DNA of 64,000 nt from Actinomycetes bacterium (lineage in GTDB: Bacteria; Actinomycetota; Acidimicrobiia; Acidimicrobiales; Palsa-688), in the NCBI GenBank assembly GCA_021788115.1, contig JAJYLA010000004.1, forward strand, positions 1 through 64,000, read 5' to 3'. Shown here one piece after another: positions 8,345-16,952 of this stretch. The stretch's first letter is position 1; the number at the start of each line of letters is the position of its first letter. The notes beneath the pieces were generated by a model. The model was not told where the DNA came from. It searched no databases and was given only the letters and a program-made list of their open reading frames with translations. The translations under genes were made by a program, and so were the position numbers.

Positions 8345-9748
8345 CTACCGACCTTCGGCGACCATCTCCAGCGCGCCGAGGAACGTCGCGGCCCAGTGGT
8401 GCACGTCGTCCTCGAACACCCGCCGTCGCATGGCTCGCATGCGGCGCGCGGCGGCCGCCGGGCTCTGGTGCGCGGCGCGCCGGATCGCCTCCTTGGTGCC
8501 ATCGATGTCCCACGGGTTGATGAGGAACGCCTGGCGAAGTTCGTCGGCGGCGCCCGTGAACTCGGAGAGCACGAGCGCGCCGCGCTCGTCGTGGCGGCAT
8601 GCCACGTACTCCTTGGCGACGAGGTTCATGCCGTCCCGTAGCGGGGTGACGAGCATCACGTCCGCGGTGAGATACAGAGCCGCCATCTCCTCACGGGGGA
8701 ACGACCGGTGGAGATAGTGCACGGCGGCCTGGCCGACACGCCCGTGGTCGCCGTTGATGCGACCCACGACGCCCTCCACCTCGTCGCGCAGTCGCTGGTA
8801 TTCCTCGACCCGCTCGCGGCTGGGGGTGGCAACCTGCACCAGCACCGCTTCGGGCGGTTTCAGGTCGCCCTCGTCCAGCAGCTCGCCGTAGGCGCGCAGG
8901 CGATGGAGGATGCCCTTGGTGTAATCGAGGCGGTCGACGCCGAGCAGGACCACCCGGGGGTGTCCCAGGTCCGCCCGCAACTGACGGGCCCGGTCCAGGG
9001 TCGACTGCGTGCTGGCGAGCTCGTCGAGCGCCCTCGCGTCGATGGATATGGGAAAAGCACCCACCCGCAGCTGCCTCCCGCCCACCTCCACCACCGACCC
9101 ACGCGTGACCACCGCGGCGTGGCCGCGCGCCGCCCGCAGGAAATTGGCGGCGTCGTCGCGTCGCTGGAAGCCGAGCAGGTCCGCGCCGAGCAGCCCCTCG
9201 ATCACCTGCCGCCGCCACGGCAGGCGCGAGTAGATCTCGTAGCCCGGGAACGGAATATGGTTGAACCAGCCGATCCTCAGGTCCGGGCGGGCTCTGCGCA
9301 GCATCGCCGGCACGAGCTGCAGCTGATAGTCCTGGACCCACACGGTCGCCCCGCCGGCGCATGCGGCGGCCGTCACGTCGGCGAAGCGCTGGTTCACGCG
9401 GACGTACGCGTCCCACCAGCGCCTCTCGAACACGGGCCTGCCCGTGACGTCGTGGTAGAGGGGCCACAGCGTCGCGTTGGAAAACCCTTCGTAGTAGTCG
9501 GCCAGGTCGGCATGGCTCAGCGAGACGGGGACCAGGTTGAACCCCTCGGCGGAGAAGGGCTGCAGACGCTCGTCCGTCCCGGACCAGCCGATCCACGTTC
9601 CCCCGTTGCGCTCCAGGACGGGCGCCAGCGCCGTGACGAGCCCCCCGGGGCTCGTCCGCCACCCGGCCTCGTGCCGCCCGCCCACCCGCTCCACCGGAAG
9701 CCTGTTGGCCACGACGACCAGGGAGCCGCCGCTGGTGCCGGGAGCCAT
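8345..9748 (-). CDS. otsA: Trehalose-6-phosphate synthase
   Basis: The 467-residue GT20 glycosyltransferase makes trehalose 6-phosphate from a nucleotide-activated glucose and glucose 6-phosphate in the cytoplasm. It shows the N-terminal SLVVVANRLPVERV, the loop SPGGLVTAL, WIGW, WVQDYQLQLVPAMLR, GWFNHIPFP, GVDRLDYTKGI, and near the end LRDGMNLVAKEYVA and VLSEFTGAADEL. Length is normal. No trehalose-phosphate phosphatase gene lies in the window. A TAAGGT element ends six nucleotides before the ATG and there is no ribosome-binding site, so a leaderless transcript is likely. Confidence 0.95.
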   Translation of the reverse strand: MAPGTSGGSLVVVANRLPVERVGGRHEAGWRTSPGGLVTALAPVLERNGGTWIGWSGTDERLQPFSAEGFNLVPVSLSHADLADYYEGFSNATLWPLYHDVTGRPVFERRWWDAYVRVNQRFADVTAAACAGGATVWVQDYQLQLVPAMLRRARPDLRIGWFNHIPFPGYEIYSRLPWRRQVIEGLLGADLLGFQRRDDAANFLRAARGHAAVVTRGSVVEVGGRQLRVGAFPISIDARALDELASTQSTLDRARQLRADLGHPRVVLLGVDRLDYTKGILHRLRAYGELLDEGDLKPPEAVLVQVATPSRERVEEYQRLRDEVEGVVGRINGDHGRVGQAAVHYLHRSFPREEMAALYLTADVMLVTPLRDGMNLVAKEYVACRHDERGALVLSEFTGAADELRQAFLINPWDIDGTKEAIRRAAHQSPAAAARRMRAMRRRVFEDDVHHWAATFLGALEMVAEGR

Positions 9749-9754
9749 GCAGCA

Positions 9755-9760
9755 ACCTTA
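9755..9760 (-). promoter_or_regulatory. -10 element of otsA (leaderless start)
   Basis: On the minus strand TAAGGT is followed by TGCTGC and then the ATG of otsA. With a transcription start 6-7 nt after the -10, the mRNA would begin at or next to the start codon. Confidence 0.5.
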
Positions 9761-9799
9761 CGTGCTGCCCGGTTGCTCGACCAGGAGGCCGGCGGCGCG

Positions 9800-10282
9800 C
9801 TACACGAAGAGGTTGACGTTCGCCTCGTCGGCTTCGGCCAGGTAGCTGGCGACCCCCACGAACTCGAGACCTTCTATGAGCTCCTCCTGCTTCAAGCCCA
9901 TGACGTCCATGGACATGGTGCAGGCCTCCATCTTGATGCCCTGCTCCCTGGCTGTGGCGATCAGATCCTCCAGCGACTGGACGTTCTGCTGGTGCATGAC
10001 CCGCTTCATCAGGTTCGGGCCCATGCCCCCGAAGTTCATGGTCGACAGATGCAGCTTCCCGGGACCCCGGGGCATCATCGTAGCGAACATCTTCTGGAGG
10101 AAGCTCTTGCCGGCGGTCTTCACCTTCTCCGGCTTTCGCAGGGCGTTCAGCCCCCAGAAGGTGAAGAACATGGTGACGTCGTCGCCCATGGCGGCCGCAC
10201 CGTTCGCGATGACGAATGCCGCCAGGACCTTGTCCATATCGCCGCTGAAGACGACGATGGTCTTCTTCGTGGTGTCGGCCAT
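9800..10282 (-). CDS. DsrE2-like sulfur-carrier protein
   Basis: The 160-residue product belongs to the DsrE/DsrF-like superfamily, DsrE2 type. It begins TIVVFSGDMDKVLAAF, has the typical FFTFWGLNAL segment, a Met-rich middle (QKMFATMMPRG), and a single conserved cysteine C121 in EACTMSMDVMGL. Such proteins carry protein-bound persulfide and often pair with TusA and rhodanese in sulfur-oxidising or sulfur-reducing organisms. It has its own AGGAGG site and lies 51 bases downstream of the qmoC-like gene, so it is the last gene of the minus-strand sulfur cluster. The DsrE2 assignment rests on motif resemblance. Confidence 0.85.
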   Translation of the reverse strand: MADTTKKTIVVFSGDMDKVLAAFVIANGAAAMGDDVTMFFTFWGLNALRKPEKVKTAGKSFLQKMFATMMPRGPGKLHLSTMNFGGMGPNLMKRVMHQQNVQSLEDLIATAREQGIKMEACTMSMDVMGLKQEELIEGLEFVGVASYLAEADEANVNLFV

Positions 10283-10333
10283 GTTCTTCCTTTACCTCCT
10301 GGGCCTGCCCTTCTTCCGGGCGGCCGACGGTCG

Positions 10334-11524
10334 TTATGCGGCGGACGTCAACTCTTCGCGTCCGGCCTGCTTCGCCTGCTCGCCGGCCAGCGCGTAGAAG
10401 AACAGCGCCACCGGCCGGTAGATCGCGTGGGCGAACTTGATGAACGGAAGGAGCAGCATGAGCTCCATCGCGACGGATACGTGGAACAGGAACACCCAGT
10501 ACCCCCACGACGGCGCGTGCGGCAGGTACAGGGCGATCTCGATCAGGAAGCCGCTGAACCCGACGACCCAGAGCATCACGAGGAACATCCAGTCGGACGG
10601 CTTGGATTCCTTCGCCGCCCGGTTGGAGCGCAGCAGCCGGTTGACGATGAGCATGCTCACGCCATAGACCATCGCGATCCCCGCCAGCGTGCCGAGGAGG
10701 CGCACGGGATACCAGACGGGCACGGCCGCGCCGGTCTTGCGCACCCCGATCAGCGAGAGGCCGTAGTCGAGCAGCGTCGCGCCCAGCAGCCCGAGGAACC
10801 CCCACAGGGTGAGGGAGTGGGCCAGCCACCGCCGGCGGTACAGCGGTTCGGTCTCCTGTATCTCGCTGCAGTCGCCGCGGTAGCGGCGCTGGCCGATGGA
10901 TTCGACCCCGATCGCGTTCCACAGCGCCCCGAAGATGCCGGCGAGGGGAAGCTGGCGGAACTGCACCCCCTCGCGACGGGCGATGCCCCGGGCCATCGTG
11001 ACGATGCCCGCCAACCCGGCCAGGGCGATCAGCACCATCACCGCGATGCCCGTGTAATGGATCAGGTGCTCGGGGATGAAGTCGAACACTTTCAGCGACC
11101 GGTTGCTCTGCGACCCGTGGGCCGAGTACAGGAAGGTGGCGAAGAAGACCGCGACCAAAAGGGCGATGGCCGATCCGACGAACGGCCGGGTATACATCGT
11201 CCGCGCCAGGCGGGTCCTGTCGTAGCTCGCTATGGCGTAGCGACGGGCTGCGGCCATGTATTCGGCTGGATCCGCCTGCTGCGGGCAGCTGTCGGAGCAC
11301 TTGCCGCAGTGGTAGCAGGTCCACAGCTCCTTGCTCGACAGCAGGGCGTCCTTCATGCCGACCTGGGCGTAGCGGATCATGCGCCGGGGGAAGGTCCCGT
11401 CGTTGTCCGACAGCGGGCAGATGGCCGTGCAGTTGCCGCAGCTGAAGCACGCCGACACGTCCGCCGCCCCGAACCGCTTGACGTCGGCGAGGAGCCCGGT
11501 GTCGATGAAGGTGACGGCCGTCAT
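10334..11524 (-). CDS. QmoC-like membrane subunit (HdrC ferredoxin domain fused to HdrE-type cytochrome b domain)
   Basis: The 396-residue protein starts with two cubane motifs, C26-x2-C29-x2-C32-x3-C36 and C70-x2-C73-x2-C76-x3-C80, as in HdrC. From about residue 105 there are several hydrophobic helices of the HdrE/nitrate-reductase-gamma type, which bind heme b and meet the quinone pool. This HdrC-HdrE fusion is the layout of QmoC. It lacks the CCG domains of HdrB, so it should pass electrons to or from quinone and not reduce disulfides. Its ATG overlaps the stop of the preceding small gene. Confidence 0.85.
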   Translation of the reverse strand: MTAVTFIDTGLLADVKRFGAADVSACFSCGNCTAICPLSDNDGTFPRRMIRYAQVGMKDALLSSKELWTCYHCGKCSDSCPQQADPAEYMAAARRYAIASYDRTRLARTMYTRPFVGSAIALLVAVFFATFLYSAHGSQSNRSLKVFDFIPEHLIHYTGIAVMVLIALAGLAGIVTMARGIARREGVQFRQLPLAGIFGALWNAIGVESIGQRRYRGDCSEIQETEPLYRRRWLAHSLTLWGFLGLLGATLLDYGLSLIGVRKTGAAVPVWYPVRLLGTLAGIAMVYGVSMLIVNRLLRSNRAAKESKPSDWMFLVMLWVVGFSGFLIEIALYLPHAPSWGYWVFLFHVSVAMELMLLLPFIKFAHAIYRPVALFFYALAGEQAKQAGREELTSAA

Positions 11525-11769
11525 GACGCCACCCTCACGGCCCTGTACTGGAAGTAGCCGTCGTCGTCGGCGTCCGGCAGCTCGACGACCTTGCCGTAGC
11601 GGCGCATCCCCATCACCCAGAAGAGCACCTCGTCGGAGGGCTTGCCGATGGCCTCCGCTATCTGGGGGACGGTAAGCGGCCCGTCCTTGAGAGCCTCCAG
11701 GATCGGCCGGTGCATGAGCAGCTCCTCCCGGATGATCTCCCGTGGGTCCCGGGTCGGCGTCGTCCTCAT
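11521..11769 (-). CDS. Small winged-helix-like protein of the Qmo/Hdr cluster
   Basis: An 82-residue protein is sandwiched by ATGA overlaps on both sides, between the QmoB-like and QmoC-like genes, which argues that it is a true gene. The segment LKDGPLTVPQIAEAIGKPSDEVLFWVMGMRR reads like a helix-turn-helix or winged helix, followed by GKVVEL and a short acidic wing (DADDDGYFQY). No cysteines are present, so it is not an electron carrier. It could be a local regulator or a structural subunit that re-uses the fold. The quoted stretch has been kept as landmark only; function is unknown. Confidence 0.7.
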   Translation of the reverse strand: MRTTPTRDPREIIREELLMHRPILEALKDGPLTVPQIAEAIGKPSDEVLFWVMGMRRYGKVVELPDADDDGYFQYRAVRVAS

Positions 11770-13514
11770 GCGACCGGCTCCTCCACTCGTTCCAACGGAT
11801 CCTCGGCCAGGCTGTCGATCATCGACTCGATCTGGGAGGTGGTGCTGCCCAGGAGGTCGATCGCGTGGTCGGGGCAGTAGGAGGTGCAACCGCCGCAGCC
11901 CTTGCAGGTCGCGGCGCTGATGGTCGCCACCTCGCGCCCGTCAACCGTGATCTTGTCGATGGCGGCGTAGGGGCAGACCTCCTGGCAGGCCCCGCACCAG
12001 GTGCACCTCTCCGGGTCGACCGTGGCGACGAGAGGGTCGAGCTCGGCCACGCCCTTCATCAGCATGGCGCCGCTCTGCGTGACAGCGGTGAGCCCGGAGG
12101 CCACGCTTTCGGTCGAGTTCTTCGGACCCTGACAGGCGCCGGCGATCATGACGCCGTCCACGACCGTCTCGACGGGGCGCAGCTTCGGGTGGATCTCGTT
12201 GTAGAAGCCGTCGCTGCCGACAGGAAGCTTGAGGATGGTCGTGAGCTCCTCGTTGTCGCGGGGCACCATGCCGGTGACGAGCACGACGAGGTCGGCGGGG
12301 ATCGTCAGCTCCTCGCCGCCGGTCAGCGTGTCGCGGGTGGTGACCAGCAGGGTGCGCCCGTCGGGGGCCTTCGCCACCGACGGCGGTGTGCCGTCGGGAA
12401 ACTTCATGTACACCGACCCCCGCTTGCGGGATTCCTCGTACATGAGCTCGAACTTGCCGTAGGTCCGGATGTCCCGGTAGAGGTGGTACTGGTGCACGTT
12501 CTGGTCGATCCTGTCGACTTCGATCGACGCGTGCACCGTCGCCGCGCAGCAGTACCGGGAGCAGTACTCGTTGCCGCCCGGCTGGCGGTTGCCGACGCAG
12601 TAGATGTAGGCGACGGTCCGCACCGGCTTGCCGTGGTAAGTGAGCGATCCGGTCGAGTGATCGACGAGCTCCTTGAACTCGGGCAGGGTGAGGACACCGT
12701 CGATGCCGTACCCGTACTCGCCGATCTCGGGGCGGTAGGTGTCGAAGCCGGTGGCCACCACGATGGAGCCGACCTCGAGCCGCAGCGAGTCCGGGATGTC
12801 GTTGTTGATCCGGATCTCGGTGACGTAGTTGCCGAAGCTGCCCGACTTGGAGGCGAGCTCCGCGTTGGTCAGGACCACGATCTCGGGCCGCTTCTTCACC
12901 TCCGCCACGAGGCGGTCTATCAGCTCTCGGCCGCTGCTGCGGTTGGGGTACATCGCCCCGAAGCGCGCCACCCAGCCGCCGAGCTCCTTTTCGCGCTCGA
13001 CCAGGTACACGCCGAGGCCGATGTCGGCGAGGCCGATCGCGGCCCTCAGGCCGGCGATCCCGGCGCCGATGACGAGAGTCTTCGGCGTCGTCTTCACGGA
13101 GATGGGCTCGAGGGGGACCGACCACTGAGTCCTGGCTATGCCGGCCTTGACGAGCCCGATCGCCTTCTCCGTGGCGCCCGCATGGTCGTCGCCGTGTGCC
13201 CACGAGTCCTGCTCGCGGATGTTCACCTGGCTGTACTGGAACGGGTTGAGCCCGGCTCTCTTCGACACGCCACGGAAGGTGAACAGGTGCAGCTTCGGTG
13301 AGCACGATGCGACCACCAGGCCGTCGAGCTTCTCGTCCCGGATACGCTGGATCATGTCCTGCTGGGTGCCGTCGGAGCACGCAAAGAGGGTGGTCTCGGC
13401 GTGCACCACCCCCGGCTCGTCCTTGATGGCGTCGCGGACCTTCGCCACGTCGACGTAGTCGGAGATGTTCCCTCCGCAATGGCATATGTACACGCCGATG
13501 CGCCGCTCGCTCAT
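11766..13514 (-). CDS. QmoB/HdrA-like FAD iron-sulfur subunit
   Basis: The 582-residue protein begins with the HdrA N-terminus (VYICHCGGNISDYVDV), then the FAD-binding GAGIAGLRAAIGLADIG, a cysteine cluster around YCSRYCCAATVH, and two C-terminal [4Fe-4S] motifs starting at C504 (CTWCGACQEVCP) and C537 (CKGCGGCTSYCP). The LDCxxC motif after the FAD loop in standard HdrA is missing here; the segment reads GGWVARFGAMYPNRS, as one would expect for a QmoB-type partner. QmoB proteins usually end in an MvhD domain; here MvhD is encoded separately upstream. It is translationally coupled on both sides. Confidence 0.85.
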   Translation of the reverse strand: MSERRIGVYICHCGGNISDYVDVAKVRDAIKDEPGVVHAETTLFACSDGTQQDMIQRIRDEKLDGLVVASCSPKLHLFTFRGVSKRAGLNPFQYSQVNIREQDSWAHGDDHAGATEKAIGLVKAGIARTQWSVPLEPISVKTTPKTLVIGAGIAGLRAAIGLADIGLGVYLVEREKELGGWVARFGAMYPNRSSGRELIDRLVAEVKKRPEIVVLTNAELASKSGSFGNYVTEIRINNDIPDSLRLEVGSIVVATGFDTYRPEIGEYGYGIDGVLTLPEFKELVDHSTGSLTYHGKPVRTVAYIYCVGNRQPGGNEYCSRYCCAATVHASIEVDRIDQNVHQYHLYRDIRTYGKFELMYEESRKRGSVYMKFPDGTPPSVAKAPDGRTLLVTTRDTLTGGEELTIPADLVVLVTGMVPRDNEELTTILKLPVGSDGFYNEIHPKLRPVETVVDGVMIAGACQGPKNSTESVASGLTAVTQSGAMLMKGVAELDPLVATVDPERCTWCGACQEVCPYAAIDKITVDGREVATISAATCKGCGGCTSYCPDHAIDLLGSTTSQIESMIDSLAEDPLERVEEPVA

Positions 13515-16249
13515 GCCGACACCTCCATTGTCGTAACCGGCTGCTCGAGCCGCGACCGCTCGAGGTGGGCGGCCACCTGCGCCACCGCCGCGCCGGCGTG
13601 CAGGATCGAGTCGACGATGTCCTTGGCCCCCGACGCTGCGCCGGCGACGAAGACGCCGGTGATGCTCGTCTGACCTGGGTTCAGGTCGTCGTTCGGCTCG
13701 GCGACGTAGTAGTAGTCGTCGAGATCGAGCTTCTCGTCGACGAAGAGGCGCTCCGTGTCGCGGTTGGGCTGGACGCCGACGGCGAGGACCACCAGGTCGT
13801 ACTCCGCCTCGACGAGCTTCCCGCCGTTCTCGATGTCCTCGTAGCGGAGGATCAGGTTCCCGTTGTCGGTCTCGGTGATCTTGGCCACGCGCCCCTTGAT
13901 GTAGATGGCGCCCATGTCCTTGGACTGCTCGTAGAACTCGTCGTAGCGCTTTCCCGCCGCCCGGATGTCCATGTAGTGCATGGTCACGTCGGCGAGGGGC
14001 AGGGCCCCCATGATCAGCTGGTTCTGCTTGATCGAGTACATGCAGCAGATCTTCGAGCAGAGGGGGTTGCCGACGGTTCGGTCGCGCGAGCCGGTACACG
14101 AGACATAGGCGATCCTCTCGGGGACCCTCCCGTCGCTCGGGCGCAGGACCGTGTTGAACGGACGGGTGGGCGCGAGCAGCCGGTCCATCTGCATGCCGGT
14201 GATGACGTTGGGGTACTTGCCCCATCCGTACTCGGGCTTGAGGTCGGCTGCGAAGAGCTTGTAGCCGGTCGATACCACGACAGCGCCCACGTCCACCTCG
14301 ACGATCTCGTCGCGCATGTTGAGGTTGATCGCGTTGGCCGGGCACGTCGACACGCACTGGCCGCACTCGGAGCAGACGCCGCAGTCGAGGCAGCCGCCGG
14401 CGGCGAAGACGGCCTCCGCCTCGGTCATGGTCCGCTCGATCTCGGCGAAGTCGCGCGGCGCCGGAGAATGCACGGCGTCGAGCTTTACCGGCTCGCGGTG
14501 GGTGTACTTCTTCTGGCGGGCGAGCACCTCGCCCTTGTGAACGAGGCCGAGGCGGTCGTCGAGGGCCTCGAAGCCGGCGAGCTCGCGGCCCTTGAGCCAG
14601 CGGTCGATCATGTGGGCGGCCCGCCGGCCCTGGCCGACGGCCCGGGTGATGTCGGTGGCGCCGGTGACGACGTCGCCGGCGGCGAACAGGTACGGCACGG
14701 AGCTCTGCAGCGTCCTGGCATCGACCTGGATGCCCCGGTTCGCGGCCACCCGCACCTGGGTCTCGAACGGCGTCGTGTCCGGTACCAGACCGATGGCGGA
14801 GATGACCGCATCGCAGGCGATGACGAACTCGCTGCCGGGCACCGGCTTGGGGCGGCGGCGTCCGGACGCGTCCGGCTCGCCGAGCTTCATGCGCGTGCAG
14901 CGCAGCCCGCTGACGTTCCCGCCGGGCCCGGAGACGACCTCGACGGGCGCCACCAGGAACTGGAACTGGACACCTTCCCTCTCGGCGTCGTCGACCTCCG
15001 CCGCGTGCGCCGGCATCTCCTCCCGGCCGCGCCGGTAGGCGATGACCGTCTCGAGCGCGCCGAGCCGGCGTGCCGTCCGGGCTGCGTCCATGGCGACGTT
15101 GCCCCCGCCGACGATCACGACACGCTTGCCGGCGAGGTCCGGCACCGTGTCGTAGCGCACGTCGCGCAGGAAGTCGAGGCCGCTCATGACCCCGGCGAGG
15201 CGTTCGCCGGGCACCTCGAGGCTGGTCGCGCGGGGCGTGCCGGTCGCGACCAGGATGGCGTCGTACCCCTCGGCTTTGAGCGCCGCGAGGTTCTCGACCC
15301 GTGTGTTGGTCACGATCTCCACGCCGAGGGCTGTCACGTTGGCGATGTCCCGCTCGACGACCTCCTGGGGGAGGCGGTACACGGGTATGGCCTGGCGGAG
15401 GAAGCCGCCCGGGACGGGGGCCGCCTCGAAGATCTTCACCCGGTACCCCGTGCGGGCGAGCTGCCAGGCGGCGGTCAGGCCTGCCGGCCCGGAGCCGACG
15501 ATTGCCACGCTCTTGCCGTTGGGCTCCGGGGCGTCGAAGCCGGGCCCGTTCATCTCCGCGTAGTGCCGCTCCGCAATGAAGCGCTTCAGGCGCCGGATGG
15601 GAAGCGGGCCCTCGAGGTCGCCGCGGCTGCAGTCGTTCTCGCACGGGGCGTAGCAGGCGCGACCGAGCGTGCCGACGAGCGGGGTGGCGTCGAGGACGAG
15701 CTGGAAGGCCTCCTCGTACTTGCCGCTGCGGATGAGCGACACGTAGCCGTGGGCCTTGATCCCCGCCGGGCAGGTGTCGGTGCACGGCGAGGTCCCCGCC
15801 CGCTCGATGACGGCCTTCTTCGGCACCGCCTGGGGGAACGCGATGTAGGCCGCACGGCGGGGGACGAGGTCCGCGTTGAACTGGTCCGGTACCGCCACGG
15901 TGCAGGCCGTCTCGCACTCCTGGCAGCCGGTGCAGGCCGCCCAGTCGACGAACTTCGCCTTCTGGCGAACGCTGGCGTGGAAGCTGCCATCGGGGTTCCG
16001 CCGGATCCCCAGGACCTGGCTGTAGGTCAGGTTGGTGATGTTGGGGTGGTTGACGGTCGTCGACATCTTCGGCCCCGAGATGCAGCTGGCGCAGTCGAGC
16101 GTCGGGAAGACCTTGCTGAGAAGGATCATGCGCCCGCCGACGCTCGGCTCCTTCTCGACGAGGAGGACCTTGTAGCCCATGTCGCCGAGCTTGATCGACG
16201 ACTCCATCCCGCCGATGCCGCCCCCCACCACCAGCGCGTCGTACTTCAT
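13511..16249 (-). CDS. HdrA/QmoA-like flavoprotein with an inserted GltD-type NAD(P)H oxidoreductase domain
   Basis: The 912-residue protein is HdrA-like at both ends: FAD loop VVGGGIGGMESSIKLGDMG, then TLDCASCISGPKM and CTGCQECETAC, and after residue 640 the HdrA stretch with SCTGSRD and CSKICCMYSIKQ. Between about residues 145 and 640 lies a glutamate-synthase-small-subunit-like unit: CTDTCPAGIKAHGYV, LGRACYAPCENDCSRG, FAD motif VAIVGSGPAGLTAA, second nucleotide motif VVIVGGGNVAMDAA, then DITRAVGQGRRAAHMID, closing with CLDCGVCSECGQCVSTCP. This suggests coupling of an NAD(P)H pool to Hdr-type electron flow. Standard HdrA is about 650 residues. ATGA overlaps join it to both neighbours. Confidence 0.88.
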   Translation of the reverse strand: MKYDALVVGGGIGGMESSIKLGDMGYKVLLVEKEPSVGGRMILLSKVFPTLDCASCISGPKMSTTVNHPNITNLTYSQVLGIRRNPDGSFHASVRQKAKFVDWAACTGCQECETACTVAVPDQFNADLVPRRAAYIAFPQAVPKKAVIERAGTSPCTDTCPAGIKAHGYVSLIRSGKYEEAFQLVLDATPLVGTLGRACYAPCENDCSRGDLEGPLPIRRLKRFIAERHYAEMNGPGFDAPEPNGKSVAIVGSGPAGLTAAWQLARTGYRVKIFEAAPVPGGFLRQAIPVYRLPQEVVERDIANVTALGVEIVTNTRVENLAALKAEGYDAILVATGTPRATSLEVPGERLAGVMSGLDFLRDVRYDTVPDLAGKRVVIVGGGNVAMDAARTARRLGALETVIAYRRGREEMPAHAAEVDDAEREGVQFQFLVAPVEVVSGPGGNVSGLRCTRMKLGEPDASGRRRPKPVPGSEFVIACDAVISAIGLVPDTTPFETQVRVAANRGIQVDARTLQSSVPYLFAAGDVVTGATDITRAVGQGRRAAHMIDRWLKGRELAGFEALDDRLGLVHKGEVLARQKKYTHREPVKLDAVHSPAPRDFAEIERTMTEAEAVFAAGGCLDCGVCSECGQCVSTCPANAINLNMRDEIVEVDVGAVVVSTGYKLFAADLKPEYGWGKYPNVITGMQMDRLLAPTRPFNTVLRPSDGRVPERIAYVSCTGSRDRTVGNPLCSKICCMYSIKQNQLIMGALPLADVTMHYMDIRAAGKRYDEFYEQSKDMGAIYIKGRVAKITETDNGNLILRYEDIENGGKLVEAEYDLVVLAVGVQPNRDTERLFVDEKLDLDDYYYVAEPNDDLNPGQTSITGVFVAGAASGAKDIVDSILHAGAAVAQVAAHLERSRLEQPVTTMEVSA

Positions 16250-16686
16250 GCGGCTTCCTCTCCTGTTCCTGTCGGAGCCAGTGCGGCCAGCATCTGGGAG
16301 AACTCCCGCATGTGGTTGACGAAAGGCTCCGCGCACACAGAGCACAGCGCGGCCATCCTCACCCTCTGGGCCGGGTAACCCAGACTTCGCAGCTGCTCCT
16401 GCGCCTCCGCTGCGATCCGGGCGGACCGTTCGTTGCAGTCCGGCAGGTACGCGCACTCGTCGCCGTCGGTGGCGATGAACACACCGTCGAAACCGCTCTC
16501 TATCGCGTGCACGATCCAGGCCGGCTGGATGCCGCTACTGCACGGGACGGTGATCGTCGACACTGTCGCCGGGTAGTGGAGGTGCCGGCTGCCCGCCAGG
16601 TCGATTCCGGGATCCGAGATGTTGTTGGTCGAGAACACCAGGATCCTGGGCAACGAGCCTCCCCCGGTGCCAGCGCGGTTCGTCAT
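16246..16686 (-). CDS. MvhD/FlpD-family [2Fe-2S] electron-transfer subunit
   Basis: A 146-residue protein of the methyl-viologen-reducing-hydrogenase delta-subunit family. It shows TITVPCSSGIQPAWIVHAIE, GFDGVFIATDGDECAYLPDC and ALCSVCAEPF, with cysteines C49, C78, C84, C115 and C118 at the family's cluster positions. MvhD passes electrons between a partner enzyme and HdrA. No hydrogenase lies nearby, so the partner here may be the GltD-type insert of the HdrA-like protein next door. Start ATG 16686 lies five bases after the tusA stop; its end overlaps the next ATG. Confidence 0.85.
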   Translation of the reverse strand: MTNRAGTGGGSLPRILVFSTNNISDPGIDLAGSRHLHYPATVSTITVPCSSGIQPAWIVHAIESGFDGVFIATDGDECAYLPDCNERSARIAAEAQEQLRSLGYPAQRVRMAALCSVCAEPFVNHMREFSQMLAALAPTGTGEEAA

Positions 16687-16691
16687 CGCCG

Positions 16692-16952
16692 CTACTTCGC
16701 CTTTTTGATGAACAGCCGGAGGTAGCCCGAATCCTCGAAGTCGCCCAGGTAGTCGTGGCCCATCTTCTTCGACCACGCAGGGAGGTCCTTCTTCGTGCCC
16801 GAGTCGGTGGCGAGGACCTCCATGACCCCGCCCACCGTGACGGCGCCGATGTTCTTCTTGGCCGCGAGGATCGGTCCGGGGCACGAGGTGCCGCGGGCGT
16901 CGACGACCTTGTCGGCCGTGAGATCCTTCAGCTCTTCCATGGTCATGGTCAC
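16692..16952 (-). CDS. tusA: TusA-family sulfur carrier
   Basis: The 86-residue protein has the TusA signature with catalytic C24 (ARGTSCPGPILAAKK) and the C-terminal SGYLRLFIKKAK. TusA carries persulfide sulfur between cytoplasmic enzymes. GTG 16952 is chosen because AGGAGG at 16960-16965 sits 7 nt ahead; ATGs at 16946 and 16940 would be 13 and 19 nt away. It is the first gene of the minus-strand cluster and so may be the most highly expressed. Its pairing with DsrE2 at the far end and Hdr/Qmo-like subunits between supports a sulfur-linked electron-transfer role. Confidence 0.92.
   Translation of the reverse strand: MTMTMEELKDLTADKVVDARGTSCPGPILAAKKNIGAVTVGGVMEVLATDSGTKKDLPAWSKKMGHDYLGDFEDSGYLRLFIKKAK

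Noticed and set aside
8708-11557. Long plus-strand open frame across otsA, dsrE2 and the qmoC-like gene
   Set aside because: It spans three clear genes on the other strand and has a composition typical of a shadow frame.
13565-16378. 937-codon plus-strand frame opposite the HdrA-GltD gene
   Set aside because: Composition is that of a reverse-strand shadow; all motifs lie in the minus-strand protein.
10334-16952. Lipoate-dependent sHdr sulfur-oxidation system
   Set aside because: No HdrB (CCG) subunit, no lipoate-binding protein and no lipoate ligase are seen; the subunits fit a Qmo-like layout.
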